A DNA stretch of 64,000 nucleotides from Lachnospiraceae bacterium (lineage in GTDB: Bacteria > Bacillota > Clostridia > Lachnospirales > Lachnospiraceae), in contig JAFLTC010000004.1 in assembly GCA_022510615.1 (NCBI GenBank), forward strand, positions 1 to 64,000. The letters run 5' to 3'. Under the pieces are notes generated by a model. The model was not told the origin of the DNA. It saw only the letters and a list, made by a program, of their open reading frames with translations, and did no database searches. The position numbers were made by a program, and so were the translations under genes. Below are positions 43,519 through 52,282 of the stretch, in pieces (within the stretch, counting starts at the first letter, position 1; every line of letters starts with the position of its first letter).

Positions 43519-44225
43519 TGGAACGAGAGTATTTGCAAAAGATACTGGAAGACTTTTCAGAATCGCGAATGAACACGGTCTATTCAGAGGAAAATTATAA
43601 AGACGAAAAAATCGAATTTTCCAAGCGGCATCAGAAGAAAATCAAACGGCTGCTCTGGAATGAAAAATATTTCGGCACCCACATCCGTGCGGGCTATGTT
43701 GTGCGCCGTGTGGCAATGGTTGGTGTTGTTATCCTGTCTTTGGTGGCGGCTAACACAGTCAGCGCCAAAGTATTTGGCTTTGATCCTTGGAATACGGTAA
43801 TTCGTTCGCTGGGAGATGTTTATGAGGTGAAATATGAGGGGCCAAAGGAGGATGCCGAGGAGAAAGAAACTCTGGGAAAGAGGACAGAGCCGGTGCCGGT
43901 TTATGTGCCTGAAGGGTATGAGTTGGTGGAAAAGGATGGGGAAATGGGAGAGGATGTGATAGCATTCTGGGAGAAGGGGGAAAAAGGCGTTATTGCATAC
44001 TTAGGAAATTTTATACAGAAAAACATGAATGTATTAACTGATGCAGAATATGATTCAAGGAAAAAGATAACAGTGGCTGGATATGAAGCTTATTTAGTTA
44101 TAGATGGGGAAGATATGCGTATAATATGGGATGATTTAAAATATCAGAATACTTTACAAGCCAATGCAGTATCAGAGGAGGAATTGATTCAAATGGCGGA
44201 GAGTTTTTATGATATAGTGCAATAA
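43518..44225 (+). CDS. DUF4367-type membrane protein, probable anti-sigma factor
   Basis: 235 residues. A cytoplasmic N-terminus (residues 1-60) precedes one membrane span (VVRRVAMVGVVILSLVAANT, about 60-80) and an outside domain with VYVPEGYELVEKDGEMGEDV, AFWEKGEKGVIAYLG, VAGYEAYLVIDGEDMRIIW and a closing EELIQMAESFYDI. This matches DUF4367, commonly paired with ECF sigma factors. It probably holds the sigma factor at the membrane until an envelope signal arrives. Confidence 0.82.
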   Translation: MEREYLQKILEDFSESRMNTVYSEENYKDEKIEFSKRHQKKIKRLLWNEKYFGTHIRAGYVVRRVAMVGVVILSLVAANTVSAKVFGFDPWNTVIRSLGDVYEVKYEGPKEDAEEKETLGKRTEPVPVYVPEGYELVEKDGEMGEDVIAFWEKGEKGVIAYLGNFIQKNMNVLTDAEYDSRKKITVAGYEAYLVIDGEDMRIIWDDLKYQNTLQANAVSEEELIQMAESFYDIVQ

Positions 44226-44292
44226 ACTCCAACGATATATTAATAAAATATAAAGAAAATATTAATAAAAAATTAACAAAACACAAAAACGA

Positions 44293-44315
44293 AACAAATT
44301 GCCTCTTTTTTACGT
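44293..44315 (+). promoter_or_regulatory. Candidate ECF-type promoter before the small secreted gene
   Basis: AAC (44293-44295, in GAAAC) and CGT (44313-44315) are 17 bp apart, resembling the AAC/CGT hallmark of many ECF promoters. It is short and could be chance. Confidence 0.3.
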
Positions 44316-44342
44316 TATTACAGATGAAAGGAGGTGATTGTT

Positions 44343-44750
44343 ATTAAGGTAAAAAGAATATTTTTTTGTTTGTTTTTAATGGGATGTCTGTCATTAAATA
44401 TTCTTTCCGGTTATCAAGGCAGAGGACAAATAGCTTATGCGGCTGAACTTTTGGCGGGTCAAAAATCTGGGCTAAGTATTAGTAAAGGGGTAGCAACAAT
44501 GACTTTGACTGCAATGGGGGGAACGGGTGTAACGGAAATGAATGCTGTTTATAAGCTGCAAAGATATTCGGATAAGGAATGGGTTAATGTAAAGTCATGG
44601 TCTGCAACAAAAAAAGGTTTATTATTTAAGAAAACAAAAGAATATTCACTAACGAAAACAGGAAAATACCGGGTAAAATTTACAGTTACATATTATAAAG
44701 GATCACAAACAGAAAAAAAGACAGTTTACTCTACAACAGCAACATACTAA
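44343..44750 (+). CDS. Small secreted beta-sandwich protein, unknown function
   Basis: About 135 residues. A signal peptide (KRIFFCLFLMGCLSLNILSG, cleavage near AYAAE) precedes a domain of repeated beta strands (KSGLSISKGVATMTLTAMGG; MNAVYKLQRYSDKEWVNVKS; GKYRVKFTVTYYKGSQTEKK). It may be the DUF6147 type, from memory. The start is unusual: AAAGGAGG (44327-44334) fits only ATT 44343, eight bases on; GTG 44334 lies inside the ribosome-binding site. It follows the DUF4367 gene and may be regulated by that sigma factor. Confidence 0.7.
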   Translation: MKVKRIFFCLFLMGCLSLNILSGYQGRGQIAYAAELLAGQKSGLSISKGVATMTLTAMGGTGVTEMNAVYKLQRYSDKEWVNVKSWSATKKGLLFKKTKEYSLTKTGKYRVKFTVTYYKGSQTEKKTVYSTTATY

Positions 44751-44781
44751 ACTGATAATATATATAGATAAAACACCCACG

Positions 44782-44813
44782 GGGAACCGGCGGACAAGCC
44801 GGTTCCCTTTTTT
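44782..44813 (+). terminator. Terminator after the small secreted gene
   Basis: GGGAACCGGC (44782-44791) and GCCGGTTCCC (44798-44807), then TTTTTT. Confidence 0.85.
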
Positions 44814-44817
44814 CATC

Positions 44818-44846
44818 TTGAAAAAACTCCCCACCTATGCTACAAT
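44818..44846 (+). promoter_or_regulatory. Promoter of the SCIFF locus
   Basis: TTGAAA (44818-44823) and TACAAT (44841-44846), 17 bp apart. An inverted repeat TGGTGT-7-ACACCA (44863-44881) lies in the leader. Confidence 0.6.
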
Positions 44847-44918
44847 AACAATAACTATCGAGTGGTGTCTGTATCACACCATTCTCAAGGCGGTTAATGC
44901 CAGAACGGAGGATATGAC

Positions 44919-45059
44919 ATGAAAAGAATTAAGACTTTGACGACTAAGAATTTAAAGGAGTCTATGAAAAAAGGCGGATGCGGTGAGTGCCAGACATCCT
45001 GCCAGTCCGCATGCAAGACTTCCTGCACCGTGGGAAATCAGAGCTGCGAAAACAAATAA
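44919..45059 (+). CDS. scfA: SCIFF precursor peptide (six Cys in about forty-five residues)
   Basis: 46 residues beginning MKRIKTLTTKNLKESMKKGG and ending VGNQSCENK. Six Cys lie at 21, 24, 28, 32, 36 and 43, in the spacing of the SCIFF family (TIGR03973). Its N-terminus serves as recognition leader and Cys sulfurs become thioether-linked to neighbouring residues by the radical-SAM maturase. CGGAGGA precedes the ATG. The maturase gene is 158 bp downstream. The locus is nearly universal in clostridia but the product's role is unknown. Confidence 0.95.
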   Translation: MKRIKTLTTKNLKESMKKGGCGECQTSCQSACKTSCTVGNQSCENK

Positions 45060-45139
45060 GGAATGGAATACATAAAAAGGGGCGACTGAGAAACGCACCC
45101 ACTCTGCACAGGGAGACCTAATTATGTAAAGTAAGAAGC

Positions 45140-45187
45140 AATGGAGGGCTGATTGGAAGTACGCTTCCGGTCTGGTCCTCGTTCCAT
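45140..45187 (+). promoter_or_regulatory. Hairpin in the leader of the SCIFF maturase gene
   Basis: GGAAG (45155-45159) and CTTCC (45164-45168) close a TACG loop, and ATGGA (45141-45145) with TCCAT (45183-45187) could form an outer stem. It may set the ratio of peptide to maturase. The gap 45060-45217 has no other gene. Confidence 0.4.
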
Positions 45188-45217
45188 GTTAGAGAGTGTT
45201 TTGGAATGGAGACAGAG

Positions 45218-46624
45218 ATGATACATCAGTATAAAAATAACGGCTATAATATTGTATTAGATGTAAACAGCGGCTCGATTCATGTTGTTGATGATGTGGT
45301 ATACGACACACTGGCAATGATGAAGGAAGACGATGAAGATAGATACGGGAAAGAAAATTTCCGGGAAATTTCCCGGCAGATTATAAAAAAATATTTCGAT
45401 GAAAATATTACCGAAGAAGATATGCGGGATATTTTTTCGGATTTGCAGGAGTTAGAGAATAATGGAACCCTCTTTGCAGAGGATGTATATAAAGACGGCG
45501 TCATTGATTTTAAGAAACGCCAGACTGTTGTGAAGGCACTCTGCCTGCACATTGCCCACGACTGTAACCTTGCCTGCCGCTACTGCTTCGCCGGGGAGGG
45601 CGAATATCAGGGGGACCGCTCCCTGATGAGTCTGGAAGTGGGAAAAAAGGCGCTGGATTTTCTGGTGGAAAATTCCGGAAACCGGAGAAACCTTGAGGTT
45701 GACTTTTTTGGCGGCGAGCCGCTGATGAATTTCGATGTGGTGAAAGAGCTGGTTGCCTACGGCCGGGAGCTGGAAAAGAAAAAGGACAAGCATTTTCGAT
45801 TTACCCTGACTACCAACGGTGTCCTGCTAACGGATGAAATCATCGAATTTGCCAACCGGGAAATGGATAACATTGTGCTCAGTATCGACGGGCGAAAGTC
45901 TGTCCATGATTATATGCGTCCCTTCAAAAACGGAAATGGCAGCTATGATTTGATCCTGGATAAATTTAAAAAGGTGGCGGAATCGCGAAAACAGACGAAA
46001 TATTATGTAAGGGGAACGTTTACTCACCACAACCTGGATTTCGTAAAGGATGTTCTGCATCTGGCTGACGAGGGCTTTGAGCAGATATCCGTGGAGCCGG
46101 TAGTGGCAGATCCGAAGGAATCTTACGCCATTCGCGAAGAAGACATTCCTGAGATTTGTCGGGGATACGATGAGCTGGCAAAGGAAATGCTAAAACGGAA
46201 AAAAGAGGGACGGGGATTTCATTTTTTCCATTATATGATTGATTTGAGTGGAGGCCCCTGTGTTTACAAACGACTGTCTGGCTGTGGCTCGGGAACCGAA
46301 TACCTTGCGGTAACCCCCTGGGGCGACTTATATCCCTGTCATCAGTTTGTGGGGGAAGAGAAATTCTGCCTGGGAAATGTAGACGAGGGCATTAAAAACC
46401 CGGATATGCGGGATACTTTTAAGCTCTGCAACGTATATGCAAAAGAAGAGTGCAGAAACTGCTTTGCCAAATTTTACTGCAGCGGCGGGTGTGCGGCAAA
46501 TGCCTACCATTGCCATGGAGATATTAATAAACCCTATGAGATTGGCTGTGAACTCCAGCGAAAACGTGTGGAATGTGCGATAATGCTTCAAGCGGCCGAT
46601 GCGGAAGATGCCGAAAAAGGATGA
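45218..46624 (+). CDS. scfB: SCIFF radical SAM maturase
   Basis: 468 residues from ATG 45218; the protein then begins MIHQYKNNGYNIVLDVNSGS, the usual start, with a peptide-binding (RRE-like) domain over about 1-90. The radical SAM core has HDCNLACRYCFAG with the CxxxCxxC iron-sulfur ligands, then DFFGGEPLMNFDVVKELVA. The C-terminal SPASM region binds two auxiliary clusters: GPCVYKRLSGCGSGTEYLAV, DLYPCHQFVGEEKFCLGN, ECRNCFAKFYCSGGCAANAY and IGCELQRKRVECA. It makes Cys-to-residue thioethers in the ScfA peptide (TIGR03974). Confidence 0.95.
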   Translation: MIHQYKNNGYNIVLDVNSGSIHVVDDVVYDTLAMMKEDDEDRYGKENFREISRQIIKKYFDENITEEDMRDIFSDLQELENNGTLFAEDVYKDGVIDFKKRQTVVKALCLHIAHDCNLACRYCFAGEGEYQGDRSLMSLEVGKKALDFLVENSGNRRNLEVDFFGGEPLMNFDVVKELVAYGRELEKKKDKHFRFTLTTNGVLLTDEIIEFANREMDNIVLSIDGRKSVHDYMRPFKNGNGSYDLILDKFKKVAESRKQTKYYVRGTFTHHNLDFVKDVLHLADEGFEQISVEPVVADPKESYAIREEDIPEICRGYDELAKEMLKRKKEGRGFHFFHYMIDLSGGPCVYKRLSGCGSGTEYLAVTPWGDLYPCHQFVGEEKFCLGNVDEGIKNPDMRDTFKLCNVYAKEECRNCFAKFYCSGGCAANAYHCHGDINKPYEIGCELQRKRVECAIMLQAADAEDAEKG

Positions 46625-46670
46625 AATTTTTCAGAAGTATGAAATAAATGTTAATTTTTCCAAAAAGGAT

Positions 46671-46698
46671 TTGAATTATTTTGAAATGGGTTTATAAT
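46671..46698 (+). promoter_or_regulatory. Candidate mbl promoter
   Basis: TTGAAT (46671-46676) and TATAAT (46693-46698), 16 bp apart, with GAAAGGAGAG further on before the start. Confidence 0.5.
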
Positions 46699-46759
46699 AA
46701 GATTATGTATGTGTAAAATGGGAATAATATACAGGAGATAGTGAAAGGAGAGTTTTATC

Positions 46760-47764
46760 GTGGCGTTTGATATTGGGATAGATTTAGGAACCGCCAGTAT
46801 TCTGGTTTATGTGAGGGGCAAGGGAGTTGTTTTAAAAGAGCCCAGTGTGGTTGCTTTTGACCGCGATACAAACAGAATTAAAGCTATTGGTGAGGAAGCA
46901 CGTCTGATGTTAGGACGTACCCCGGGAAACATTGTAGCTGTTCGTCCTCTCCGCCAAGGTGTTATTTCAGATTATACCGTAACGGAGAAGATGTTAAAAT
47001 ATTTTATTCAGAAGGCAGTGGGCAAGCAGAGATTCCGCAAGCCTCTGATCAGTATCTGTGTGCCGAGCCAGGTTACCGAAGTGGAGAGAAAAGCTGTAGA
47101 GGATGCGGCGTTTCAGGCAGGTGCCAGAGACGTAAAGATTATCGAAGAGCCGATTGCGGCGGCGATAGGTGCCGGCATTGACATTGCCAGACCATGTGGA
47201 AACATGATTGTCGACATCGGCGGTGGTACATCGGATATCGCCGTGATTTCTCTCGGTGGAACGGTTGTCAGCACTTCCATTAAAATTGCGGGAGATGACT
47301 TTGATGATGCCATTGTCCGTTATATGAGGAAAAAGCATAATCTGTTGATTGGTGAGAGAACTGCCGAGGATATTAAAATCCGTATTGGTTCCGCTTTCCC
47401 ACGGCCGGAAAGCGTATCGGTGGACGTCAGGGGGCGTAACCTTGTGACAGGACTTCCTAAGACGATTACCGTTACTTCCGAGGAAACGGAAGAGGCCCTA
47501 AAGGATACAACAGCACAGATTGTGGAAGCTGTACACAGTGTATTGGAAAAAACTCCGCCGGAGTTGGCTGCGGACATCGCAGACAGAGGTATTGTACTGA
47601 CAGGAGGCGGAAGTTTATTATATGGTCTGGAGGAGTTAATTGAATCCAAGACCGGAATCACGACAATGACCGCAGAGGAGCCTATGACGGCGGTTGCCAT
47701 TGGTACCGGAAAATATGTTGAATTTTTAAGTGGCAATACCGGTACCGGTAACGAAGAATCATAA
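46760..47764 (+). CDS. mbl: Rod-shape determining actin homologue Mbl/MreB
   Basis: 334 residues with complete actin-fold motifs: DIGIDLGTASILVYVRGKGV (phosphate 1), CVPSQVTEVERKAVEDAA, IIEEPIAAAIGAGI, MIVDIGGGTSDIAVISLGG (phosphate 2), and GIVLTGGGSLLYGLEELI (adenosine). It polymerises on the membrane to direct sidewall synthesis. The start is GTG 46760 behind AAAGGAG. The order with flhO-flhP-like genes after it matches the B. subtilis mbl-flhO-flhP group, hence Mbl is chosen over MreB. Confidence 0.93.
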   Translation: MAFDIGIDLGTASILVYVRGKGVVLKEPSVVAFDRDTNRIKAIGEEARLMLGRTPGNIVAVRPLRQGVISDYTVTEKMLKYFIQKAVGKQRFRKPLISICVPSQVTEVERKAVEDAAFQAGARDVKIIEEPIAAAIGAGIDIARPCGNMIVDIGGGTSDIAVISLGGTVVSTSIKIAGDDFDDAIVRYMRKKHNLLIGERTAEDIKIRIGSAFPRPESVSVDVRGRNLVTGLPKTITVTSEETEEALKDTTAQIVEAVHSVLEKTPPELAADIADRGIVLTGGGSLLYGLEELIESKTGITTMTAEEPMTAVAIGTGKYVEFLSGNTGTGNEES

Positions 47765-47800
47765 TGGCATGGCGGTAACAGTTATAAAGGAGGTTAACAT

Positions 47801-48580
47801 ATGCTGCGAGGTCTTTATACTGCTTGGACAGGGATGGTAAACGAGCAGAAGCGGCTGGATGTTGTTTCACACAACATGGCGAATTCCAACACCATCGGAT
47901 ATAAGGATGAGCGGGTAACCAGTCAGGCATTTGATCAGGTGCTTGGAATAAAAATACGAGACGGATCTCAGGCGTATCATAATCAGGCAATCGGACACTT
48001 GAGCCTGGGAGTGAAAATCGGTGAGGTTTATACCGATTATTCTCAGGGTTCGATCCGACAGACGAGTGGTACATACGATTTAGCATTAAGCGGCAGTGGA
48101 TTTTTCACGGTGAATGTAACGAACAGAAATGGAGAGGTTCATACCCGTTACACAAGAAGTGGAAAATTTATGCTGACCAAGGAGGGGTTGTTAGTTGATA
48201 CAGACGGCAATCCTGTCCAGGGAGAGGGCGGAAATATTATGATTAATACTTCTGCCAAAACAGTCAGTATTTCCCGTGACGGTGTGGTTACCGCCGACGG
48301 GGAAGTAATTGACACACTGAAGATAGTCGATTTTGCGGACTATGACTATCTGGTAAAACATGGAGATACGATGTATGAACCAGTGGATGGAGCCACAATG
48401 ATAGACCCTACTGCTGAAATTTTACAGGGATATACTGAGCAATCTAATGTTAATGTTGTGAAGGAAATGGTCGATATGATTACTATAACGAGAGCTTATG
48501 AAGCAAATCAGAAAGTCATCCGTTCCTATGACAGTATGTTAGATCGTTCCGTAAACCAGGTAGGCAGGTTGCAGGGATAA
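47801..48580 (+). CDS. flhO: Flagellar hook-basal body protein, FlgF/FlhO type
   Basis: 259 residues. The N-terminal MLRGLYTAWTGMVNEQKRLD, VVSHNMANSNTIGYKDERV is the rod-protein signature of FlgF/FlgG proteins. A central DLALSGSGFFTVNV and a C-terminal EQSNVNVVKEMVDMITITRA, YEANQKVIRSYD close it. It builds the distal rod and is exported by the flagellar type III apparatus. AAAGGAGG precedes the ATG. It sits between mbl and the second rod gene as in Bacillus. Confidence 0.88.
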   Translation: MLRGLYTAWTGMVNEQKRLDVVSHNMANSNTIGYKDERVTSQAFDQVLGIKIRDGSQAYHNQAIGHLSLGVKIGEVYTDYSQGSIRQTSGTYDLALSGSGFFTVNVTNRNGEVHTRYTRSGKFMLTKEGLLVDTDGNPVQGEGGNIMINTSAKTVSISRDGVVTADGEVIDTLKIVDFADYDYLVKHGDTMYEPVDGATMIDPTAEILQGYTEQSNVNVVKEMVDMITITRAYEANQKVIRSYDSMLDRSVNQVGRLQG

Positions 48581-48626
48581 TAAGGACGTAGTTTCTGACT
48601 AAAAAAGAATTGTGGAGGTAATGCTT

Positions 48627-49436
48627 ATGATGCGTTCATTGTGGACAGCGGCAAGCGGAATGATTGGTCAGCAGAGCAATCTGGATGTCATTGCCAATAA
48701 CCTGTCCAATATCAGTACAACAGGATACAAAACACAGGCAGCTAATTTTAAATCATTGATATATCAGAATTTACAGAGGAATTCCACCACTACTACTGGA
48801 GAACCAAAACCGGTAGGTGCCCAGGTAGGTCTCGGTACGAGAGTGGCATCCATCACTTCGGATTTTACCCAGGGACCGTTGCTTGCCTCGAATGGAGCCT
48901 TTGATTATGCGATTCAGGGTCAGGGCTTTTTCATGGTTCAGTTGGAAGACGGAACCACAGCCTACACCCGGAACGGACATTTTATCATGGCAGTTACGGA
49001 TGATGGTCTTGAGCTGACGGACAGTAACGGACGCCCGGTATTGGATACGGCAGGCAGACCGATTACGCTGGCAAGCACATACCGTGCATACAACATAGGA
49101 GTGGATCAGAATGGAAATCTGACCTATCCGGATGAGCGGAATAACCCACAGTATATCGGGATACAGATTGGTCTGGCTATTTTCCCGAATGCTTCGGGAC
49201 TGGATAAGGGTACAGAATCCAATTATCTGGAGTCTGCGGCTTCCGGTGTGCCGACCATTCACACGGCATCCGATTTGAATTCTAAAATTGTTTCCGGTCG
49301 TCTGGAGGGTTCGAATGTGCAGGCAGCAGACGAAATGGTTAATATGATTATTGCACAGCGTGCTTATGAAATGAACTCCAAGGCAATTATTGCTTCCGAT
49401 GAGATGTTGCAGCAGGCGAACAATCTCCGCTCATAA
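48627..49436 (+). CDS. flhP: Flagellar rod protein FlgG/FlhP type
   Basis: 269 residues from ATG 48627, chosen because GGAGG (48614-48618) is eight bases before it. MMRSLWTAASGMIGQQSNLD, VIANNLSNISTTGYKTQAAN is the FlgG N-terminus. FDYAIQGQGFFMVQLEDG lies centrally, and GSNVQAADEMVNMIIAQRAY with EMNSKAIIASDEMLQ forms the C-terminal helix. It is a second rod or basal-body component paired with the upstream FlhO-type protein. Confidence 0.9.
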   Translation: MMRSLWTAASGMIGQQSNLDVIANNLSNISTTGYKTQAANFKSLIYQNLQRNSTTTTGEPKPVGAQVGLGTRVASITSDFTQGPLLASNGAFDYAIQGQGFFMVQLEDGTTAYTRNGHFIMAVTDDGLELTDSNGRPVLDTAGRPITLASTYRAYNIGVDQNGNLTYPDERNNPQYIGIQIGLAIFPNASGLDKGTESNYLESAASGVPTIHTASDLNSKIVSGRLEGSNVQAADEMVNMIIAQRAYEMNSKAIIASDEMLQQANNLRS

Positions 49437-49496
49437 TAAGCAGCGATAATTTTTAGGTAAACGATAATTTAGAAATTTTTAAAGGGAGGAAATAAT

Positions 49497-49838
49497 ATGG
49501 CAATATCAGTTGATAATACCTATATCACCCCATATTCGACAGATGCGGTAGATTTTTCCGCGGATAAAGTGTCAGCCCAGATTCAGCAGGCAGAGACAGA
49601 TGAGGAAACATTAGATGCCTGCCGTCAGTTTGAGGCTTATATGATTCAGCAGATGTATAAAAATATGGAACGTACTGCTAAGGTATTCTCCGATGATGAT
49701 GACGACAGCAGCAATCAGTATATTGAAATGTTTTCTGACACTTATTTAGAAGACATTGCCAACAAGATGGTGTATAACGGACAGGGTTTGGGAATTGCCG
49801 AGCAGTTGTATGATTCCATCAAAAAGCAGAATTCATAG
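49497..49838 (+). CDS. FlgJ-type rod-binding protein (no muramidase domain)
   Basis: 113 residues. CRQFEAYMIQQMYKNMERTA, FSDTYLEDIANKMVYNGQG and LGIAEQLYDSIKKQ form the rod-binding core of FlgJ (PF10135). The peptidoglycan-cutting domain of proteobacterial FlgJ is absent, as common in Firmicutes. GGGAGG precedes the ATG. It ends the mbl-flhO-flhP set before a terminator. Confidence 0.85.
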   Translation: MAISVDNTYITPYSTDAVDFSADKVSAQIQQAETDEETLDACRQFEAYMIQQMYKNMERTAKVFSDDDDDSSNQYIEMFSDTYLEDIANKMVYNGQGLGIAEQLYDSIKKQNS

Positions 49839-49887
49839 AATTTCTCAAAAGATATGTAGATTTTATGACTGCTAAATATGAAATGAT

Positions 49888-49920
49888 AAAGTCAGGACTG
49901 TTAAAGGTCCTGACTTTTTT
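49888..49920 (+). terminator. Terminator after the flagellar rod genes
   Basis: AAAGTCAGGAC (49888-49898) and GTCCTGACTTT (49907-49917), eight-base loop, followed by TTT. Confidence 0.85.
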
Positions 49921-49981
49921 GGTTGCAGTATTGCCCGAAAATGCTTATAATAGAAAAAGAACGGAAGAAACAGGTGATACG

Positions 49982-52237
49982 ATGGAAGAACGGAAGGGAT
50001 ATGTGTCCCACATTGTATTTCGCAATGCCGAGAACGGTTATACCGTATTTGAACTGGAAACCACGGAGGGAGAGGAAGAAACCTGTGTGGGAAATTTTCC
50101 TTTTATCAATGAAGGGGAATACATCTGTGTACGGGGAGAAATGGTAACCCATCCTGTTTATATGGAGCAGTTGAAGATAGAATCCTATGAGGTTCAGGAC
50201 CCGGATGACAAAATAGCTATGCTGCGTTATCTGGCTTCGGGAGCGATAGCCGGCATCCGTGGAGGACTGGCAAAAAGGATTGTCGATAAATTTGGCGATA
50301 AAACCTTTGAGATTATTGAGAACGAGCCGGAGCGTCTGGCAGAGGTAAAGGGAATCAGTGAGAAAAAGGCACGGGGAATTTCCGAGCAGTTTGAGGAAAA
50401 ACGGGAAATGCGCAGTGCCATGATATTTTTGCAGCAGTACGGAATATCCAATCAGCTGGCAGTGAAAATTTATAAGGAATATGGTACAGAGTTATACGGT
50501 ATTGTAAAGGAAAATCCATACCAGCTGGCAGAGGATATCAGCGGTGTAGGCTTTAAAATAGCAGACGATATAGCCAGAAAGAGCGGATTTTCCATGAATT
50601 CAGCCGAGAGAATCCGTGCGGGCATTTACTATGTGCTGAATATGGGAACCCAGGAGGGATATGTATATATGCCGGAAAAAATGCTTCTTCAGGAGGCGGT
50701 ATACCGGCTGGACATAGAGTGGGAACAGATTCTGGATGTACTAGAGCGGATGGAAGTAGAAAAAGCGGTTATCGCAGAAGAAACCGAAGAGGGGAAAAAC
50801 ATATATCTGCCGACACTGTACTATGCGGAAATGAACTGTGCCAGAATGCTTTTTGACTTAAACATTCCTATGCGGGGAAAATTAAAAGCTCAGGAAGAAA
50901 CGATACGGCGACTGGAGCAAAGTGAAAATCTGGAATTAGATGCAGGGCAGCGCACTGCCATTATGGAAGCCATGAACAGTGGTTTGCTGATTATCACAGG
51001 CGGACCTGGTACAGGGAAGACGACTACAATAAATATGATTATCAAATCACTGCGGGAGGAAGGCCTAAACATTCTTTTGGCAGCTCCGACCGGAAGGGCA
51101 GCGAAGCGGATGAGTGAAGCCGCCGGTTATGAGGCTCAGACGATACACCGTTTGTTGGAATACAATGGTTCTCTACTGGAAAATGAGAATCAGGAAGAAA
51201 AAAACCAGTCGGGGCTTTTCGGGCGCAATGAATGGAATCCGTTAGAAACCGATGTGCTCATTATCGATGAGATGTCCATGGTGGATATTTATCTTTTCCA
51301 CAGCCTTCTAAAAGCGGTGGCAGTGGGAACCCGTCTCATATTAGTAGGGGATGTAAACCAGCTTCCCAGTGTGGGACCGGGCAATGTGCTAAAGGACATC
51401 ATTCAGTCCCATTGCTTTAATGTGGTAAAGCTTTCTCACATTTTCCGGCAGGCGGCGGAGAGTGATATTATCGTCAATGCCCACCGGATTAATGACGGCG
51501 AAGAAATTACACTGGACAATCAGAGTAAAGACTTTTTCTGCCTGAAACGGGACGACAGCCATGGCGTGCTGGAAGTCATGCTCTGGCTCGTGCGGGATAA
51601 GATGCCGAAATATACAAATTGCACCCCCTTTGATGTACAGGTGCTGACCCCAATGAAAAAGGGAGAACTAGGGGTGCACCGCTGCAATGAAGTATTGCAG
51701 AAATACCTGAATCCGGAGAGCCCACGGAAAAATCAGATAGAAAGTCATGGCACACTGTTTCGGGAAGGCGACAAAGTCATGCAGATGAAAAATAATTATC
51801 AGATTAAGTGGGAAATCCGGGGTTACCAGAACATGGTAATTGAAGAGGGAGCCGGTGTTTTTAATGGAGACTGTGGCATTGTGACAGAAATTAATAACTT
51901 GGATAAAGAAATGACAGTCTGCTTTGATGACGAAAAATATGTCACCTATGCTCAGGGAAATTTAGAAGAGCTGGAACTGGCCTATGCCATCACAATACAT
52001 AAATCCCAGGGAAGTGAATATCCGGCAGTGGTGCTGCCGCTGTTAGCAGGGCCAAAACCCCTTATGAACCGAAATATTTTGTATACGGCGGTGACGAGGG
52101 GAAAACAGTGTGTCACCATTGTGGGAAGCCGTGAAACAGTAAAAAATATGATTCGCAGCAAGCCGGAGCAGCTTAGATATTCATCTTTAGACAAACAAAT
52201 TCGAGAAATTGAAAAGAAAGAGATGCAAAAATTATAA
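49982..52237 (+). CDS. recD2: RecD-like SF1B DNA helicase
   Basis: 751 residues from ATG 49982; upstream in-frame codons would run through the rod-gene terminator, so they are not used. The N-terminal part (MEERKGYVSHIVFRNAENGY) and helix-hairpin-helix motifs (AEVKGISEKKARGISEQF; EDISGVGFKIADDIARKSGF) are typical of RecD2. The helicase has GGPGTGKTTTINM (Walker A, about residue 340), VLIIDEMSMVD (Walker B) and ITIHKSQGSEYPAVVLPLL (motif VI region). It unwinds DNA 5' to 3' in repair. It is separate from RecBC. A weak AGGTG precedes the start. Confidence 0.92.
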   Translation: MEERKGYVSHIVFRNAENGYTVFELETTEGEEETCVGNFPFINEGEYICVRGEMVTHPVYMEQLKIESYEVQDPDDKIAMLRYLASGAIAGIRGGLAKRIVDKFGDKTFEIIENEPERLAEVKGISEKKARGISEQFEEKREMRSAMIFLQQYGISNQLAVKIYKEYGTELYGIVKENPYQLAEDISGVGFKIADDIARKSGFSMNSAERIRAGIYYVLNMGTQEGYVYMPEKMLLQEAVYRLDIEWEQILDVLERMEVEKAVIAEETEEGKNIYLPTLYYAEMNCARMLFDLNIPMRGKLKAQEETIRRLEQSENLELDAGQRTAIMEAMNSGLLIITGGPGTGKTTTINMIIKSLREEGLNILLAAPTGRAAKRMSEAAGYEAQTIHRLLEYNGSLLENENQEEKNQSGLFGRNEWNPLETDVLIIDEMSMVDIYLFHSLLKAVAVGTRLILVGDVNQLPSVGPGNVLKDIIQSHCFNVVKLSHIFRQAAESDIIVNAHRINDGEEITLDNQSKDFFCLKRDDSHGVLEVMLWLVRDKMPKYTNCTPFDVQVLTPMKKGELGVHRCNEVLQKYLNPESPRKNQIESHGTLFREGDKVMQMKNNYQIKWEIRGYQNMVIEEGAGVFNGDCGIVTEINNLDKEMTVCFDDEKYVTYAQGNLEELELAYAITIHKSQGSEYPAVVLPLLAGPKPLMNRNILYTAVTRGKQCVTIVGSRETVKNMIRSKPEQLRYSSLDKQIREIEKKEMQKL

Positions 52238-52282
52238 TTTTTTGGTATGATAGTATATAGAAGTATAGGGGGAGGAGTTTTT

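Noticed and set aside
45060-45217. Second precursor peptide between scfA and scfB
   Set aside because: No start with ribosome-binding site gives a Cys-rich peptide; stops occur in each frame.
49865-49981. N-terminal extension of the RecD-like helicase
   Set aside because: It runs through the rod-gene terminator hairpin and lacks a ribosome-binding site; the family N-terminus begins at 49982.
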